Below are positions 55,144 through 62,840 of a stretch of 64,000 nucleotides of DNA, in pieces. This DNA is from Lachnospiraceae bacterium. Its GTDB lineage: Bacteria; Bacillota; Clostridia; Lachnospirales; Lachnospiraceae. The stretch lies in assembly GCA_015056815.1 (NCBI GenBank), contig SVFN01000014.1:39504-103503 (forward strand). The letters are read 5' to 3'. Within the stretch, counting starts at the first letter, position 1, and every line of letters begins with the position of its first letter. A program made the translations under genes and the position numbers. The notes beneath the pieces are model-generated. The model saw nothing but the letters and a program-made list of their open reading frames with translations, ran no database searches and was not told the origin of the DNA.

Positions 55144-56880
55144 TTACGACGCCGATATAATATCCTCTACCTTCATCCGTTTCTTATTTTCATACATAGC
55201 AGTGTCGGCCTGACGGATCGCCACCAGCGGATCCAGATAATGCTCTTCATCACTGAATGCATAGCCACATGCCGCGGACACTTTAAACGGGAATGTCTTT
55301 TCCGAATCTATTTTGGCGATCGCTTTCTGGAAGCGCTTGATCTTTTCCTTTGCTGTCTGCTCGTCGCCAAATACGCAGGCAACAAACTCATCTCCGCCCC
55401 ATCTGGTACAAAAGCCATCCTTTTCAAAGACATCCTTAAGCACCTGCGCCATCGCCTTAAGAAAACGGTCCCCCGTATCATGTCCATAGGTATCATTTGC
55501 TGTCTTGAGATTGTTCACATCGATAAATACCATCGAATACTCTTTGATCTGCTCCTCTAACAGCCTGTCGATCTGACGATAGCAGTCTGCACGGTTGGGC
55601 AGCTGTGTCAAAACATCCATATAAGCAAGTTCTGCCAGCTTTCTGTTCTCCAGCTTCAGCATATAATCATCGATGGTCGTAAAGATCAGATACAAAACGA
55701 CGGAAGCCGTATATACTAAGATCACTGCCAGGGCAAACACACTGATCCCATGAAACTTAAGCAGGTTTTTTTGCGTCACATACTTATCCACATCAAACCG
55801 GATAAACTCTGCCAGTCCGAAGGCAATCGCAATCTTCGCGCCCTGCTGCAAAATATATATGTGCCGGTTCGTCTCACGTCTCGTACCCCTAAACAGGCAG
55901 ATCATCAGAAATGTGAAAACGATCACTGTCATAATATGCATGCTCAAGATCATCTCGGAATAATTGTGCGCAACCGATGACAGCTCAATCTGTGTCACAA
56001 AAACATAATACAGAAAGTAGAATCCGAACACCACCTTGGTGATCGTCTTATAAACCGGAAGATCCACTACCTCATAGATCAGTACACTTAGCGGGATCGG
56101 AATCATATACAGCGCATAGTACTCCGCTTTGGCACACAGTTCCACATTGCCGAATATCAGATAAAACATTCCCATGGAGCCAAAAAACCATGCGATTAAC
56201 ACCACTTCGAAGAGCGAGATGGGAAGTCCGATATGCAGTTTTTGATTCTGGATGCTTCTGATCAGAAAAAACAATGCTGCAAATAACGCGAAACTCATCA
56301 GTGTAAGAAGCACGATAAAGGTCAGGCTCCTCTCCTGCACGATCTTTTTCCATCCTTCATTGACCGGGACTAACCCCGTCTGTTCCAGATCCGAAAAAGA
56401 AATCCCGACCACGGCAGTGATCTCTAACACCAGATCCTTGGAAGCATAGTTATCCGGAAGCGGCACCTCATAAATACGATTACCATAATGGGCTGACACA
56501 TCCGATTCATCATAGGAATCCTCATAGAGCAGTGTATTGTTCAAATACACATTCACGATCCCATTATAGAGCGGCAGATATAATTCCGCGTGCTCCATGG
56601 GAAGCTCTTTGGGCAGACGTATCCACATACGCACCTTGTTACCCTTCGTGATCCGCCCGAAATTACCATCCTCAAAATAATCCATCGTCCCATCCTTGTA
56701 ATATACTTTGGATTCCATTTTATCTGTCAAAGGATAAAATGCAGACGGTTTGATACTGGTTTGGTTAAAAAAGATATTTATGGAAACAATCCCCAGAATA
56801 AGGATAAGCGTGCAGAGTAAAACACGCACATACTTATTATTCTGTGGTTTTTCCATTTCCACCTCATATTTTTTTGCCAT
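55144..56880 (-). CDS. Membrane diguanylate cyclase (GGDEF)
   Basis: 578 residues. One N-terminal membrane helix (about 18-40), an extracellular beta-rich region (about 45-180, with LYLPLYNGIVNVYLNNTLLYEDSY, similar to 7TMR-DISM extracellular domains) and about seven membrane helices (190-400). A short coil (LENRKLAELAYMDVLTQLPNR) leads to the GGDEF domain. The signature WGGDEF (about 492-497) is intact, as is GHDTGDRFL, so c-di-GMP synthesis is expected. The ligand is unknown. ATG follows GGAGAACAAAA; a TGATATACT extended -10 lies near 57002. Confidence 0.94.
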   Translation of the reverse strand: MAKKYEVEMEKPQNNKYVRVLLCTLILILGIVSINIFFNQTSIKPSAFYPLTDKMESKVYYKDGTMDYFEDGNFGRITKGNKVRMWIRLPKELPMEHAELYLPLYNGIVNVYLNNTLLYEDSYDESDVSAHYGNRIYEVPLPDNYASKDLVLEITAVVGISFSDLEQTGLVPVNEGWKKIVQERSLTFIVLLTLMSFALFAALFFLIRSIQNQKLHIGLPISLFEVVLIAWFFGSMGMFYLIFGNVELCAKAEYYALYMIPIPLSVLIYEVVDLPVYKTITKVVFGFYFLYYVFVTQIELSSVAHNYSEMILSMHIMTVIVFTFLMICLFRGTRRETNRHIYILQQGAKIAIAFGLAEFIRFDVDKYVTQKNLLKFHGISVFALAVILVYTASVVLYLIFTTIDDYMLKLENRKLAELAYMDVLTQLPNRADCYRQIDRLLEEQIKEYSMVFIDVNNLKTANDTYGHDTGDRFLKAMAQVLKDVFEKDGFCTRWGGDEFVACVFGDEQTAKEKIKRFQKAIAKIDSEKTFPFKVSAACGYAFSDEEHYLDPLVAIRQADTAMYENKKRMKVEDIISAS

Positions 56881-56996
56881 TTTTGTTCTCCAGAGTCATA
56901 CACGACATGGGTTTATTCCTGCTCGTATACAACTCTCCAATCAGGCTTAATAATACTTCAAGCCTGTCCCCCAGATACAATTGTATAACCTTCCTA

Positions 56997-57005
56997 AGTA
57001 TATCA
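56997..57005 (-). promoter_or_regulatory. Extended -10 promoter of the GGDEF gene
   Basis: TGATATACT on the minus strand, some 115 bases before the start; no good -35. The leader contains a stem CAGGCTT / AAGCCTG (56942-56966). No c-di-GMP riboswitch consensus was found. Confidence 0.45.
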
Positions 57006-57092
57006 TAAAGATGCTTTTGTGTGTGGAATTTTTTCCCGTTCTTACATTTTATAAAGATCATCTATTGTGATCAACTTGAGACCGGACATATC

Positions 57093-57236
57093 GTTACTAT
57101 TCACAGCCGTTCCGCCTGTGAAAGTAACGGATTTTGCCATTTAAAATCGCTTCGCGATGGGCAAAATCCAATAACAGAGATAGTTTATCGAGCCGTAAAT
57201 GCGCAGTAAATGCGCATTTCGGCTGTGAATAGTAAC
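57093..57236 (+). repeat. Miniature inverted-repeat element, copy B
   Basis: 144 bases, bounded by GTTACTATTCACAGCCG and its perfect inverse CGGCTGTGAATAGTAAC. Flanked on both sides by GACATATC (57085-57092 and 57237-57244), an exact 8-bp target duplication. No coding capacity. Internal stems GGATTTTGCC / GGCAAAATCC and AAATGCGCA / TGCGCATTT. Nearly identical to copy C. Confidence 0.92.
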
Positions 57237-57319
57237 GACATATCTGCCTCGTCAAATCATTTCAAAAATCCACTCAGCGAAAAAGCAGATATTTCTCCAA
57301 TCCACCGGTAACGCAAAAA

Positions 57320-57341
57320 CGCCCCGCCAAAAGGCGGGGCG
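57320..57341 (-). terminator. hsp20 terminator
   Basis: GCCCCGCC / GGCGGGGC stem with AAAA loop, then GTTTTTGCG on the minus strand; 16 bases after the hsp20 stop. Confidence 0.9.
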
Positions 57342-57357
57342 CCGATCAAAAATCACA

Positions 57358-57813
57358 TCATCCTTCGATCAGGATCGTCTTCTTCTCCGGAAGCTTCGGT
57401 GCTTCTTTTTTAGGAACGTCGAGTTTCAGGACACCATCCTCAAATCTTGCTTTTACATCTTCCTCGGTGATCTGCTCACCGACATAAAAGCTTCTCTGCA
57501 TAGATCCCGCATAACGCTCCTGTCTGATCACTTTGCCTTTCTTATCCTTCTCATCCTTATCCAGACCTTTGGCAGCGCTGACGGTCAGATAACCATTCTC
57601 AAGACTTAAATTAATCTCATCTTTCTTAAAGCCCGGAAGATCGATCGCAACTTCGTATTTATCCTCCTGTTCGTGTACATCTGTCTTCATGACATGGCTT
57701 GCATGTTTGCCGTACAGCTTCTTATCCACATCATCAAAACCTCTGAATTCCGGAAAATCAAATCCCATCAGATCATCAAATAAACTTTCATTAAAAAGAC
57801 TCGGATACAACAT
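57358..57813 (-). CDS. Small heat shock protein Hsp20
   Basis: 151 residues. The alpha-crystallin domain (about 38-140) has KYEVAIDLPGFKKDEINLSLENGYLTVSAAKG, RSFYVGEQ and VKARFEDGVLKLDVPKKE, and the C-terminal I-x-I anchor (ILI) in KKTILIEG. The N-terminal MLYPSLFNESLFDDLMGF is of the usual kind. Holdase chaperone for unfolded proteins. Controlled by HrcA through the CIRCE operator upstream. ATG follows GAAGGAGGTATGAGTT. Confidence 0.96.
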   Translation of the reverse strand: MLYPSLFNESLFDDLMGFDFPEFRGFDDVDKKLYGKHASHVMKTDVHEQEDKYEVAIDLPGFKKDEINLSLENGYLTVSAAKGLDKDEKDKKGKVIRQERYAGSMQRSFYVGEQITEEDVKARFEDGVLKLDVPKKEAPKLPEKKTILIEG

Positions 57814-57986
57814 AACTCATACCTCCTTCATTTTAGCATCGCTTCCTTCTTCCTCGCGGAAACGTATGCCGGAATCTTTGATTCCTCTACTCATGTTACT
57901 GTTTACCCTGAGCATTGGGACGGTAGTGTCGGACTCTGAAAACCTTTCGGTCTTCTTTGTCTCTCCTGTTCCTTTGTTCTATAAAC

Positions 57987-58015
57987 GTTATAACACTTAT
58001 TGTTAGCACTGTCAA
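57987..58015 (-). promoter_or_regulatory. hsp20 promoter
   Basis: Minus strand TTGACA (58015-58010), 17-base spacer, TATAAC (57992-57987). The -35 box lies within the CIRCE inverted repeat, which explains repression by HrcA. Confidence 0.85.
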
Positions 58016-58029
58016 GAGGTGAGTGCTAA
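58003..58029. promoter_or_regulatory. CIRCE operator (HrcA site)
   Basis: TTAGCACTG, nine bases, GAGTGCTAA; one mismatch to the consensus TTAGCACTC-N9-GAGTGCTAA. It overlaps the hsp20 -35 box. The leader from here to the hsp20 start is about 170 bases. Confidence 0.92.
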
Positions 58030-58230
58030 TTTTTTTAATTTTTTTTCATTTTATGTGATTTGTCACACAGTTTCTTTTCGTTTCGGGAACATTTCGGGAA
58101 ATTCTGATCAAAACATTCCCCTTCTATAGTATATGAATGCTCTTTCATTTTATACATCCTGCCGCTTACTATGTCATATTTTTCCAAATCATATTACCGA
58201 TCAGATTCGGAATGGACATCGCGCAGAACA

Positions 58231-58255
58231 AAGAGCTGCTCCAAAGAAGCAGCTC
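58231..58255 (-). terminator. Probable terminator of the MATE gene
   Basis: AGAGCTGCT / AGCAGCTCT 9-bp stem followed by TTGTTCTG on the minus strand. It is now 260 bases from the MATE stop because copy C of the miniature element lies in between. Confidence 0.6.
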
Positions 58256-58289
58256 TGAGACAATATCAATACGATCCTGATTTACAAAT

Positions 58290-58433
58290 GTTACTATTCA
58301 CAGCCGTTCCGCCTGTGAAAGTAACGGATTTTGCCATTTAAAATCGCTTCGCGATGGGCAAAATCCAATAACAGAGATAGTTTATCGAGCCGTAAATGCG
58401 CAGTAAATGCGCATTTCGGCTGTGAATAGTAAC
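58290..58433 (+). repeat. Miniature inverted-repeat element, copy C
   Basis: 144 bases, nearly identical to copy B (57093-57236) with the same 17-bp perfect terminal inverted repeats. Flanked by TTACAAAT at 58282-58289 and 58434-58441, an exact 8-bp target duplication. Non-coding. Confidence 0.92.
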
Positions 58434-58516
58434 TTACAAATTATTCTGTCTGCACGCGTAATGAATCGTGCAAAATGCCGCATTTCCATGCAGCAAATGC
58501 CATGCCGCCGCAGTAA

Positions 58517-59881
58517 TTACACCACAAATTTCATCCATCTGCCGCTTAGATACCGCGCACTAAAAATCACACCGCGAAGCGTCCAGTCCGCAAACATTCC
58601 GATCCAGACAGCCATCGGTCCGAAGCCGCAGAAACGGATCAGATACGTACACAGCGCGACTCTGCAAAACCACATCGTCAGGCTTGACACTAACATGGAG
58701 AATCCTACATCTCCCGCCGCGCGCATCCCATATCCCGGGATAAAGGAGAACACCCATGCAAAGGGTTTGACCAGTGTGATAGCCGTCATCATTTCAATAC
58801 AAAGTCCGGCGCTTTCTGCCTCCATTCCGGCCAGAACCGTTACCGGTCTGCAAAGCAGAAAAACAAAAACGCACGAGAGGATCACCGCAATCCAGGCATA
58901 TCCTGTCAGCTTCACGATATAATATTTCGCTTCTTCCTTACGCCCCGCACCGATGCACTGCCCCACCACGGTCATGAGACCGATCCCGATCCCGATGGCG
59001 GCAATGCCGTTTAAATTCTCAAAAATGATCGTCATCGCCTGTGCCGCAATAGCGGCTGTTCCCAGCGTGGAGACACTGCTCTGGATCGCCAGCTTTCCGA
59101 ACTGAAACATCCCATTCTCGATCCCCGACGGAATTCCGAGCTGCAAAATCTTACGGATCAGGACAAAATCCGGTTTGATCCGGATATATCGTTTTACCAC
59201 GATCACCTGCTTTGGCTTTCTTAAGAAATAAAAAATCAGAGCCGCACTGAATAGACGGGAAAACAAGGTGGATAGAGCCGCTCCCGCCACTCCGAGGTGA
59301 AAGAGAAAGATCAGAATCGCATTCCCTACAATATTGATCACATTGGAGATCACAGACACTTTCATGGGAAAGCGACTCTCCCCTCCGGCTCTGTAAAAGG
59401 CCGCCCCGTCATTAAACAGTGCGATGAACGGAAAAGAGCAGGCTGTGATCAGGAAATAAATATTGGATGCCTGCATCACATTTTCTTCCACCTGCCCGAA
59501 GATCGCGCGCAGCAAGATCCCGCGAAACAAGATGCAAAACAGCATGATCAGAACAGAAATAACAAATGTTGTAAGCACCACCTGCTCTGCCGCCTTATTA
59601 CTGTTTTTGTTATCCTTCTTCCCGATATACTGTGCACAGATGATCGTCGCTCCCGCCGCCATCGCGGAAAAAAGCTGTATCACCAGCACATTGATGGAGT
59701 CCACCAGGGAAACGGCAGAGATCGCCGCACTTCCCACCTTGCTCACCATCATGGTATCCGCCATTCCCATGAAGGAATTGAGAAGCTGCTCTACCACCAC
59801 CGGGATCAATAACAGGCGCAGGTCACGGTTTGTAAATAACAGATTGTTTTTGTCTATCTTCGTTTTGTCATATAGTTTCAA
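58517..59881 (-). CDS. MATE-family multidrug efflux protein
   Basis: About 454 residues with 12 predicted membrane helices in two halves. Seen: LLLIPVVVEQLLNSFMGMADTMMVSKVGSAAISAVSLVDS at the N-terminus and GIPSGIENGMFQFGKLAIQSSVSTLGTAAIAAQAM at the start of the second half, typical of the DinF/NorM-like group. Exports cationic drugs or metabolites using Na+ or H+. I place the start at a TTG (59881), nine bases after GGAAGG; it lies four bases after the metallophosphoesterase stop. Confidence 0.92.
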   Translation of the reverse strand: MKLYDKTKIDKNNLLFTNRDLRLLLIPVVVEQLLNSFMGMADTMMVSKVGSAAISAVSLVDSINVLVIQLFSAMAAGATIICAQYIGKKDNKNSNKAAEQVVLTTFVISVLIMLFCILFRGILLRAIFGQVEENVMQASNIYFLITACSFPFIALFNDGAAFYRAGGESRFPMKVSVISNVINIVGNAILIFLFHLGVAGAALSTLFSRLFSAALIFYFLRKPKQVIVVKRYIRIKPDFVLIRKILQLGIPSGIENGMFQFGKLAIQSSVSTLGTAAIAAQAMTIIFENLNGIAAIGIGIGLMTVVGQCIGAGRKEEAKYYIVKLTGYAWIAVILSCVFVFLLCRPVTVLAGMEAESAGLCIEMMTAITLVKPFAWVFSFIPGYGMRAAGDVGFSMLVSSLTMWFCRVALCTYLIRFCGFGPMAVWIGMFADWTLRGVIFSARYLSGRWMKFVV

Positions 59882-59885
59882 AGTC

Positions 59886-60713
59886 TTATTCCTTCCCAAG
59901 CTCCACGCATACGATCTCCGGGTAATTAAACAGTCTGACCGGGATAACGCTGTTACCGAGTCCTCTGCTTACGAGCATCGTCGTGCCGTTTCTTTCAAAG
60001 CTGCCCTGTGTATACTTCGGGAACAAGCCCTGATCGGGTGCAACGACCGGGCCCACAAAGGGCAGAATGAACTGACCGCCATGGGCATGTCCCGTAAGCA
60101 CCAGATCCACATTCTGTGCACAGTACTTCTCAAAATACTGCGGTTCATGGGAAAGAAGGATCCGCAGATGATCTGTAGTTTCCTTCGCCAGATCATTCAG
60201 TGCCGTACTGCGAAGACTGGCATCATCTAATCCTATCAGCTCTATCATATCCCCATTGCGTGTGAGTGTTTCGCATTCATCTTTTAAGATCACAACCTGT
60301 TCTTCGGAAAGCATCGAGAGCAGGCTGTTATAGTTCGCCTCATCCAGCCATAACTCGTGATTACCCGTTATATAGTAAACCGGAGCGATCTTTACTGCCT
60401 CTCTCACAAGTTCCCGCGCCGGTGCCATGTCAAAGCGGTTCGAATCCACCAGATCACCCGTTAAAACAATATAATCCGGGCGACATTTTTTTATGCTATC
60501 CACAAGGCGCTTCTGCCCTTTGCCAAAGCGTTTGTTATGCAGATCCGAAATCTGGACGATCCGGCAGCCCTCCCAAGCACCTGTGATCTTCGGCGAATGA
60601 TAAGGATACTCCGTAATGTTGATCGCATTGTTCTGCCAATAACAGAATGGAAAAAGAAGTAGAATTAAAATGCACGGTATTATATATCGTTTTTTACAAA
60701 ATTTCTTTTTCAT
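59886..60713 (-). CDS. Membrane-anchored metallophosphoesterase (YkuE/YaeI-like)
   Basis: 275 residues. An N-terminal membrane anchor (about 8-26) is followed by the calcineurin-like fold: ISDLHNKRFGKGQKRL, VLTGDLVDS, YITGNHELW, ILLSHEPQYF and LTGHAHGGQ, giving all metal ligands. Similar to the UDP-diacylglucosamine/phospholipid-type phosphoesterases YkuE and YaeI; the substrate is not certain. Start at 60713 follows a G-rich site (GCGGGGGAATAT). Cotranscribed with the MATE gene. Confidence 0.92.
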   Translation of the reverse strand: MKKKFCKKRYIIPCILILLLFPFCYWQNNAINITEYPYHSPKITGAWEGCRIVQISDLHNKRFGKGQKRLVDSIKKCRPDYIVLTGDLVDSNRFDMAPARELVREAVKIAPVYYITGNHELWLDEANYNSLLSMLSEEQVVILKDECETLTRNGDMIELIGLDDASLRSTALNDLAKETTDHLRILLSHEPQYFEKYCAQNVDLVLTGHAHGGQFILPFVGPVVAPDQGLFPKYTQGSFERNGTTMLVSRGLGNSVIPVRLFNYPEIVCVELGKE

Positions 60714-61159
60714 ATATTCCCCCGCCATCAAGGTTCAAGTATTTCAGCCATCACTGAAATCCACGATGATCACTGTTTCCGGTTTATCGTCTATATTCTA
60801 TGCTCATTCTTTTTCTTCACAAGAAATAATTGAATATCTTACATTGTTTGTTAATACACCATTTCTCCAAACTCTGTCACTCTCCGGCGCGCAATAATCC
60901 GTTCACTGAATGTAACTATTATACACATATTCCGTTCGATTGCACAGTGCAGGGTACGAAACAAAATAGCAGCCAAAATCCCGTGGCACAGTACAGGGCT
61001 TTTAACGTACTAATTTGACCATATCATTAATATGCTGTCAAAATTCCTCGTACACAGTGCAGCGCTATGAACCGGAGTGTGACAAAAATATTCTGCTTGA
61101 AAAACGGGCGCATGAGGTCTGCCCCCACGCGCCCTTATCATCCCGTTTTCCGTTTTCTC
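60714..61159. other. Intergenic region between pgi and the metallophosphoesterase
   Basis: Contains the pgi terminator at its far end, and three near-identical 12-mers of the form CACAGTGCAGGG at about 60943, 60979 and 61053. Between the last two is a hairpin around TTTGAC...GTCAAA (61013-61041). A weak TTGTGA / AGAATA pair near 60800 could be the metallophosphoesterase promoter. No gene seen. Confidence 0.4.
61106..61134 (-). terminator. pgi terminator
   Basis: GGGCGC / GCGCCC stem with further pairing (TGGGGG with CTCAT, imperfect) and GTTTTTCA on the minus strand, about 25 bases after the pgi stop. Confidence 0.7.
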
Positions 61160-62506
61160 CTACAGTCTCTTTAACAGCTCTTCTCTTTGTGCTTCATATC
61201 CCGGCTTGCCAAGAAGTGCAAACATGTTTTTCTTGTAGCTTTCAACACCCGGCTGGTTGAACGGATTCACACCAAGCAGGTATCCGGATACACCACAGGC
61301 AAACTCGAAGAAGTAGAACAACTGTCCTAAATAGAACTCATCTGCCTCCGGAATATTGATCTTTAAGTTCGGAACCTGTCCGTCTGTATGCGCTAAGATC
61401 GTACCGTTCATCGCTGATTTGTTCACAAAATCAACGGTCTTGCCTGCCAGATAGTTCAGGCCGTCCAGATCTACCGGCTCTGTACCGATCGTGATCTCTT
61501 CTTTGGACTTCTCAATCTCTACGACGGTCTCAAACAGCGTTCTGGCACCATCCTGAATAAACTGTCCCATAGAGTGAAGATCTGTGGTCAGATCCACGCT
61601 TGCGGGGAAGATCCCCTTCTGGTCTTTGCCCTCTGACTCGCCGTAAAGCTGTTTCCACCACTCAGAAACATAATGGAAAGAAGGCTCATAGTTGGCAAGG
61701 ATCTCGATGCCTTTGCCCTTGCGAAGCAGGATATTACGGATCGCTGCATATAACAGGGCATCATTCTCTTCATAAGAAAGCTCCAATGCATTCTTGCGTC
61801 CGCTTGCGGCCCCTTCCATTAATTTATCGATATCTGCACCGGATACAGCGATCGGCAGAAGACCGACTGCTGTCAGTACAGAGAAACGTCCTCCGACATC
61901 ATCCGGTACTACGAATGACTCATAGCCCTCTTCGTTGGAAAGGTTCTTTAAAGATCCTCTGACTTTGTCTGTGGTAGCGTAGATTCTCTTCGCTGCCTCT
62001 TCCTTACCGTATTTTGCCTCGATCTTCTCCTTGAATACGCGGAAAGCGATCGCAGGCTCTGTCGTCGTACCGGATTTGGAGATCATATTGATAGAGAAAT
62101 CTCTGTCTCCGACTACATCTAACAGATGTTTTAAATAGGTAGAGCTGATAGAATTGCCTACGAAGTATATTTCAGGTGTTTTTCTCTGTTCTTTGGGTAT
62201 AATATTATAAAAGCTGTGACGCAGGAACTCGATCGCTGCTCTTGCTCCAAGGTAAGAACCTCCGATACCGATCACGATCAGAACCTCCGAATCGCTCTGG
62301 ATCTTGGCAGCTGCCTTCTTGATGCGGTCAAACTCCTCTTTGTCATAGTTGACAGGCAGATCGATCCATCCAAGGAAATCATTCCCGGCGCCTGTTTTGG
62401 AAACCAAGGTTTCTTTCGCATCCATAACCTGCTTTTTCATCAGTTCTACTTCACTGTCGCTGATAAAGGAAGCGGCCTTTGAATAATCAAAAGATACTTT
62501 ACTCAT
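61160..62506 (-). CDS. pgi: Glucose-6-phosphate isomerase
   Basis: 448 residues, the shorter Gram-positive form. Seen: [40 protein letters not shown], the signature [20 protein letters not shown] (near 210), and the C-terminal [15 protein letters not shown] with the catalytic Lys. Interconverts glucose-6-phosphate and fructose-6-phosphate, feeding PfkA (also in the window). ATG 62506 follows AAAGGAGAGTATCAAT; the open frame extends 28 codons further upstream without a ribosome site. Confidence 0.97.
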   Translation of the reverse strand: MSKVSFDYSKAASFISDSEVELMKKQVMDAKETLVSKTGAGNDFLGWIDLPVNYDKEEFDRIKKAAAKIQSDSEVLIVIGIGGSYLGARAAIEFLRHSFYNIIPKEQRKTPEIYFVGNSISSTYLKHLLDVVGDRDFSINMISKSGTTTEPAIAFRVFKEKIEAKYGKEEAAKRIYATTDKVRGSLKNLSNEEGYESFVVPDDVGGRFSVLTAVGLLPIAVSGADIDKLMEGAASGRKNALELSYEENDALLYAAIRNILLRKGKGIEILANYEPSFHYVSEWWKQLYGESEGKDQKGIFPASVDLTTDLHSMGQFIQDGARTLFETVVEIEKSKEEITIGTEPVDLDGLNYLAGKTVDFVNKSAMNGTILAHTDGQVPNLKINIPEADEFYLGQLFYFFEFACGVSGYLLGVNPFNQPGVESYKKNMFALLGKPGYEAQREELLKRL

Positions 62507-62665
62507 ATTGATACTCTCCTTTTCTAAAGTGTAATAGCCCTTCTGATAGCTGTAAATACTATCATTATCCGACAAAGCCCTGGATATCAAAAACCAGTCC
62601 TGTCGGTATTACTACCAAACAGTGTAGCAAATAACGCTTTTTTTTGCAAGTATAATAGGAAATAC

Positions 62666-62694
62666 TGGAAAAAGTAAACATGATTTGTTATAAT
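62666..62694 (+). promoter_or_regulatory. murG promoter
   Basis: TGGAAA (62666-62671), 17-base spacer, perfect TATAAT (62689-62694). The transcript leader of about 140 bases includes the element at 62709-62816. Confidence 0.65.
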
Positions 62695-62708
62695 CGTAAT
62701 ATCTGTTG

Positions 62709-62816
62709 GTTACTATTCACAATCCTCCCACATTCCGCACTTTCGTGGTGCATTCGCATCATTTCGTGCTCCATGTGGGGCGGGTCATAACATATAGGAT
62801 GGATCTGAATAGTATC
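62709..62816 (+). repeat. Possible divergent relative of the miniature element, in the murG leader
   Basis: Begins GTTACTATTCACA, identical to the first 13 bases of copies B and C, and ends GAATAGTATC, the inverse of that end with one change. The interior is unrelated: it holds CCCACAT...ATGTGGG arms. No target duplication is apparent. It may be another element family with the same ends. Confidence 0.5.
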
Positions 62817-62840
62817 CTGTAAACTTCCGGAGGCAGGATT

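Larger units (their letters stand above)
58030..58516. other. Intergenic region between hsp20 and the MATE gene
   Basis: Contains AT-rich sequence (58030-58230) without recognised structure, a hairpin terminator at 58231-58255 and the miniature element copy C at 58290-58433. No coding frame supported. Confidence 0.5.
62507..62840. other. Divergent regulatory region between pgi and murG
   Basis: 334 bases. On the murG side it holds a good promoter (62666-62694) and an inverted-repeat element (62709-62816) in the leader. On the pgi side only weak promoter candidates are visible. Confidence 0.5.

Noticed and set aside
57080..57250. Inverted-repeat element considered as a CRISPR-like or tRNA-like sequence
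   Set aside because: Single copies at dispersed sites with target duplications and no spacers; no tRNA arm consensus.
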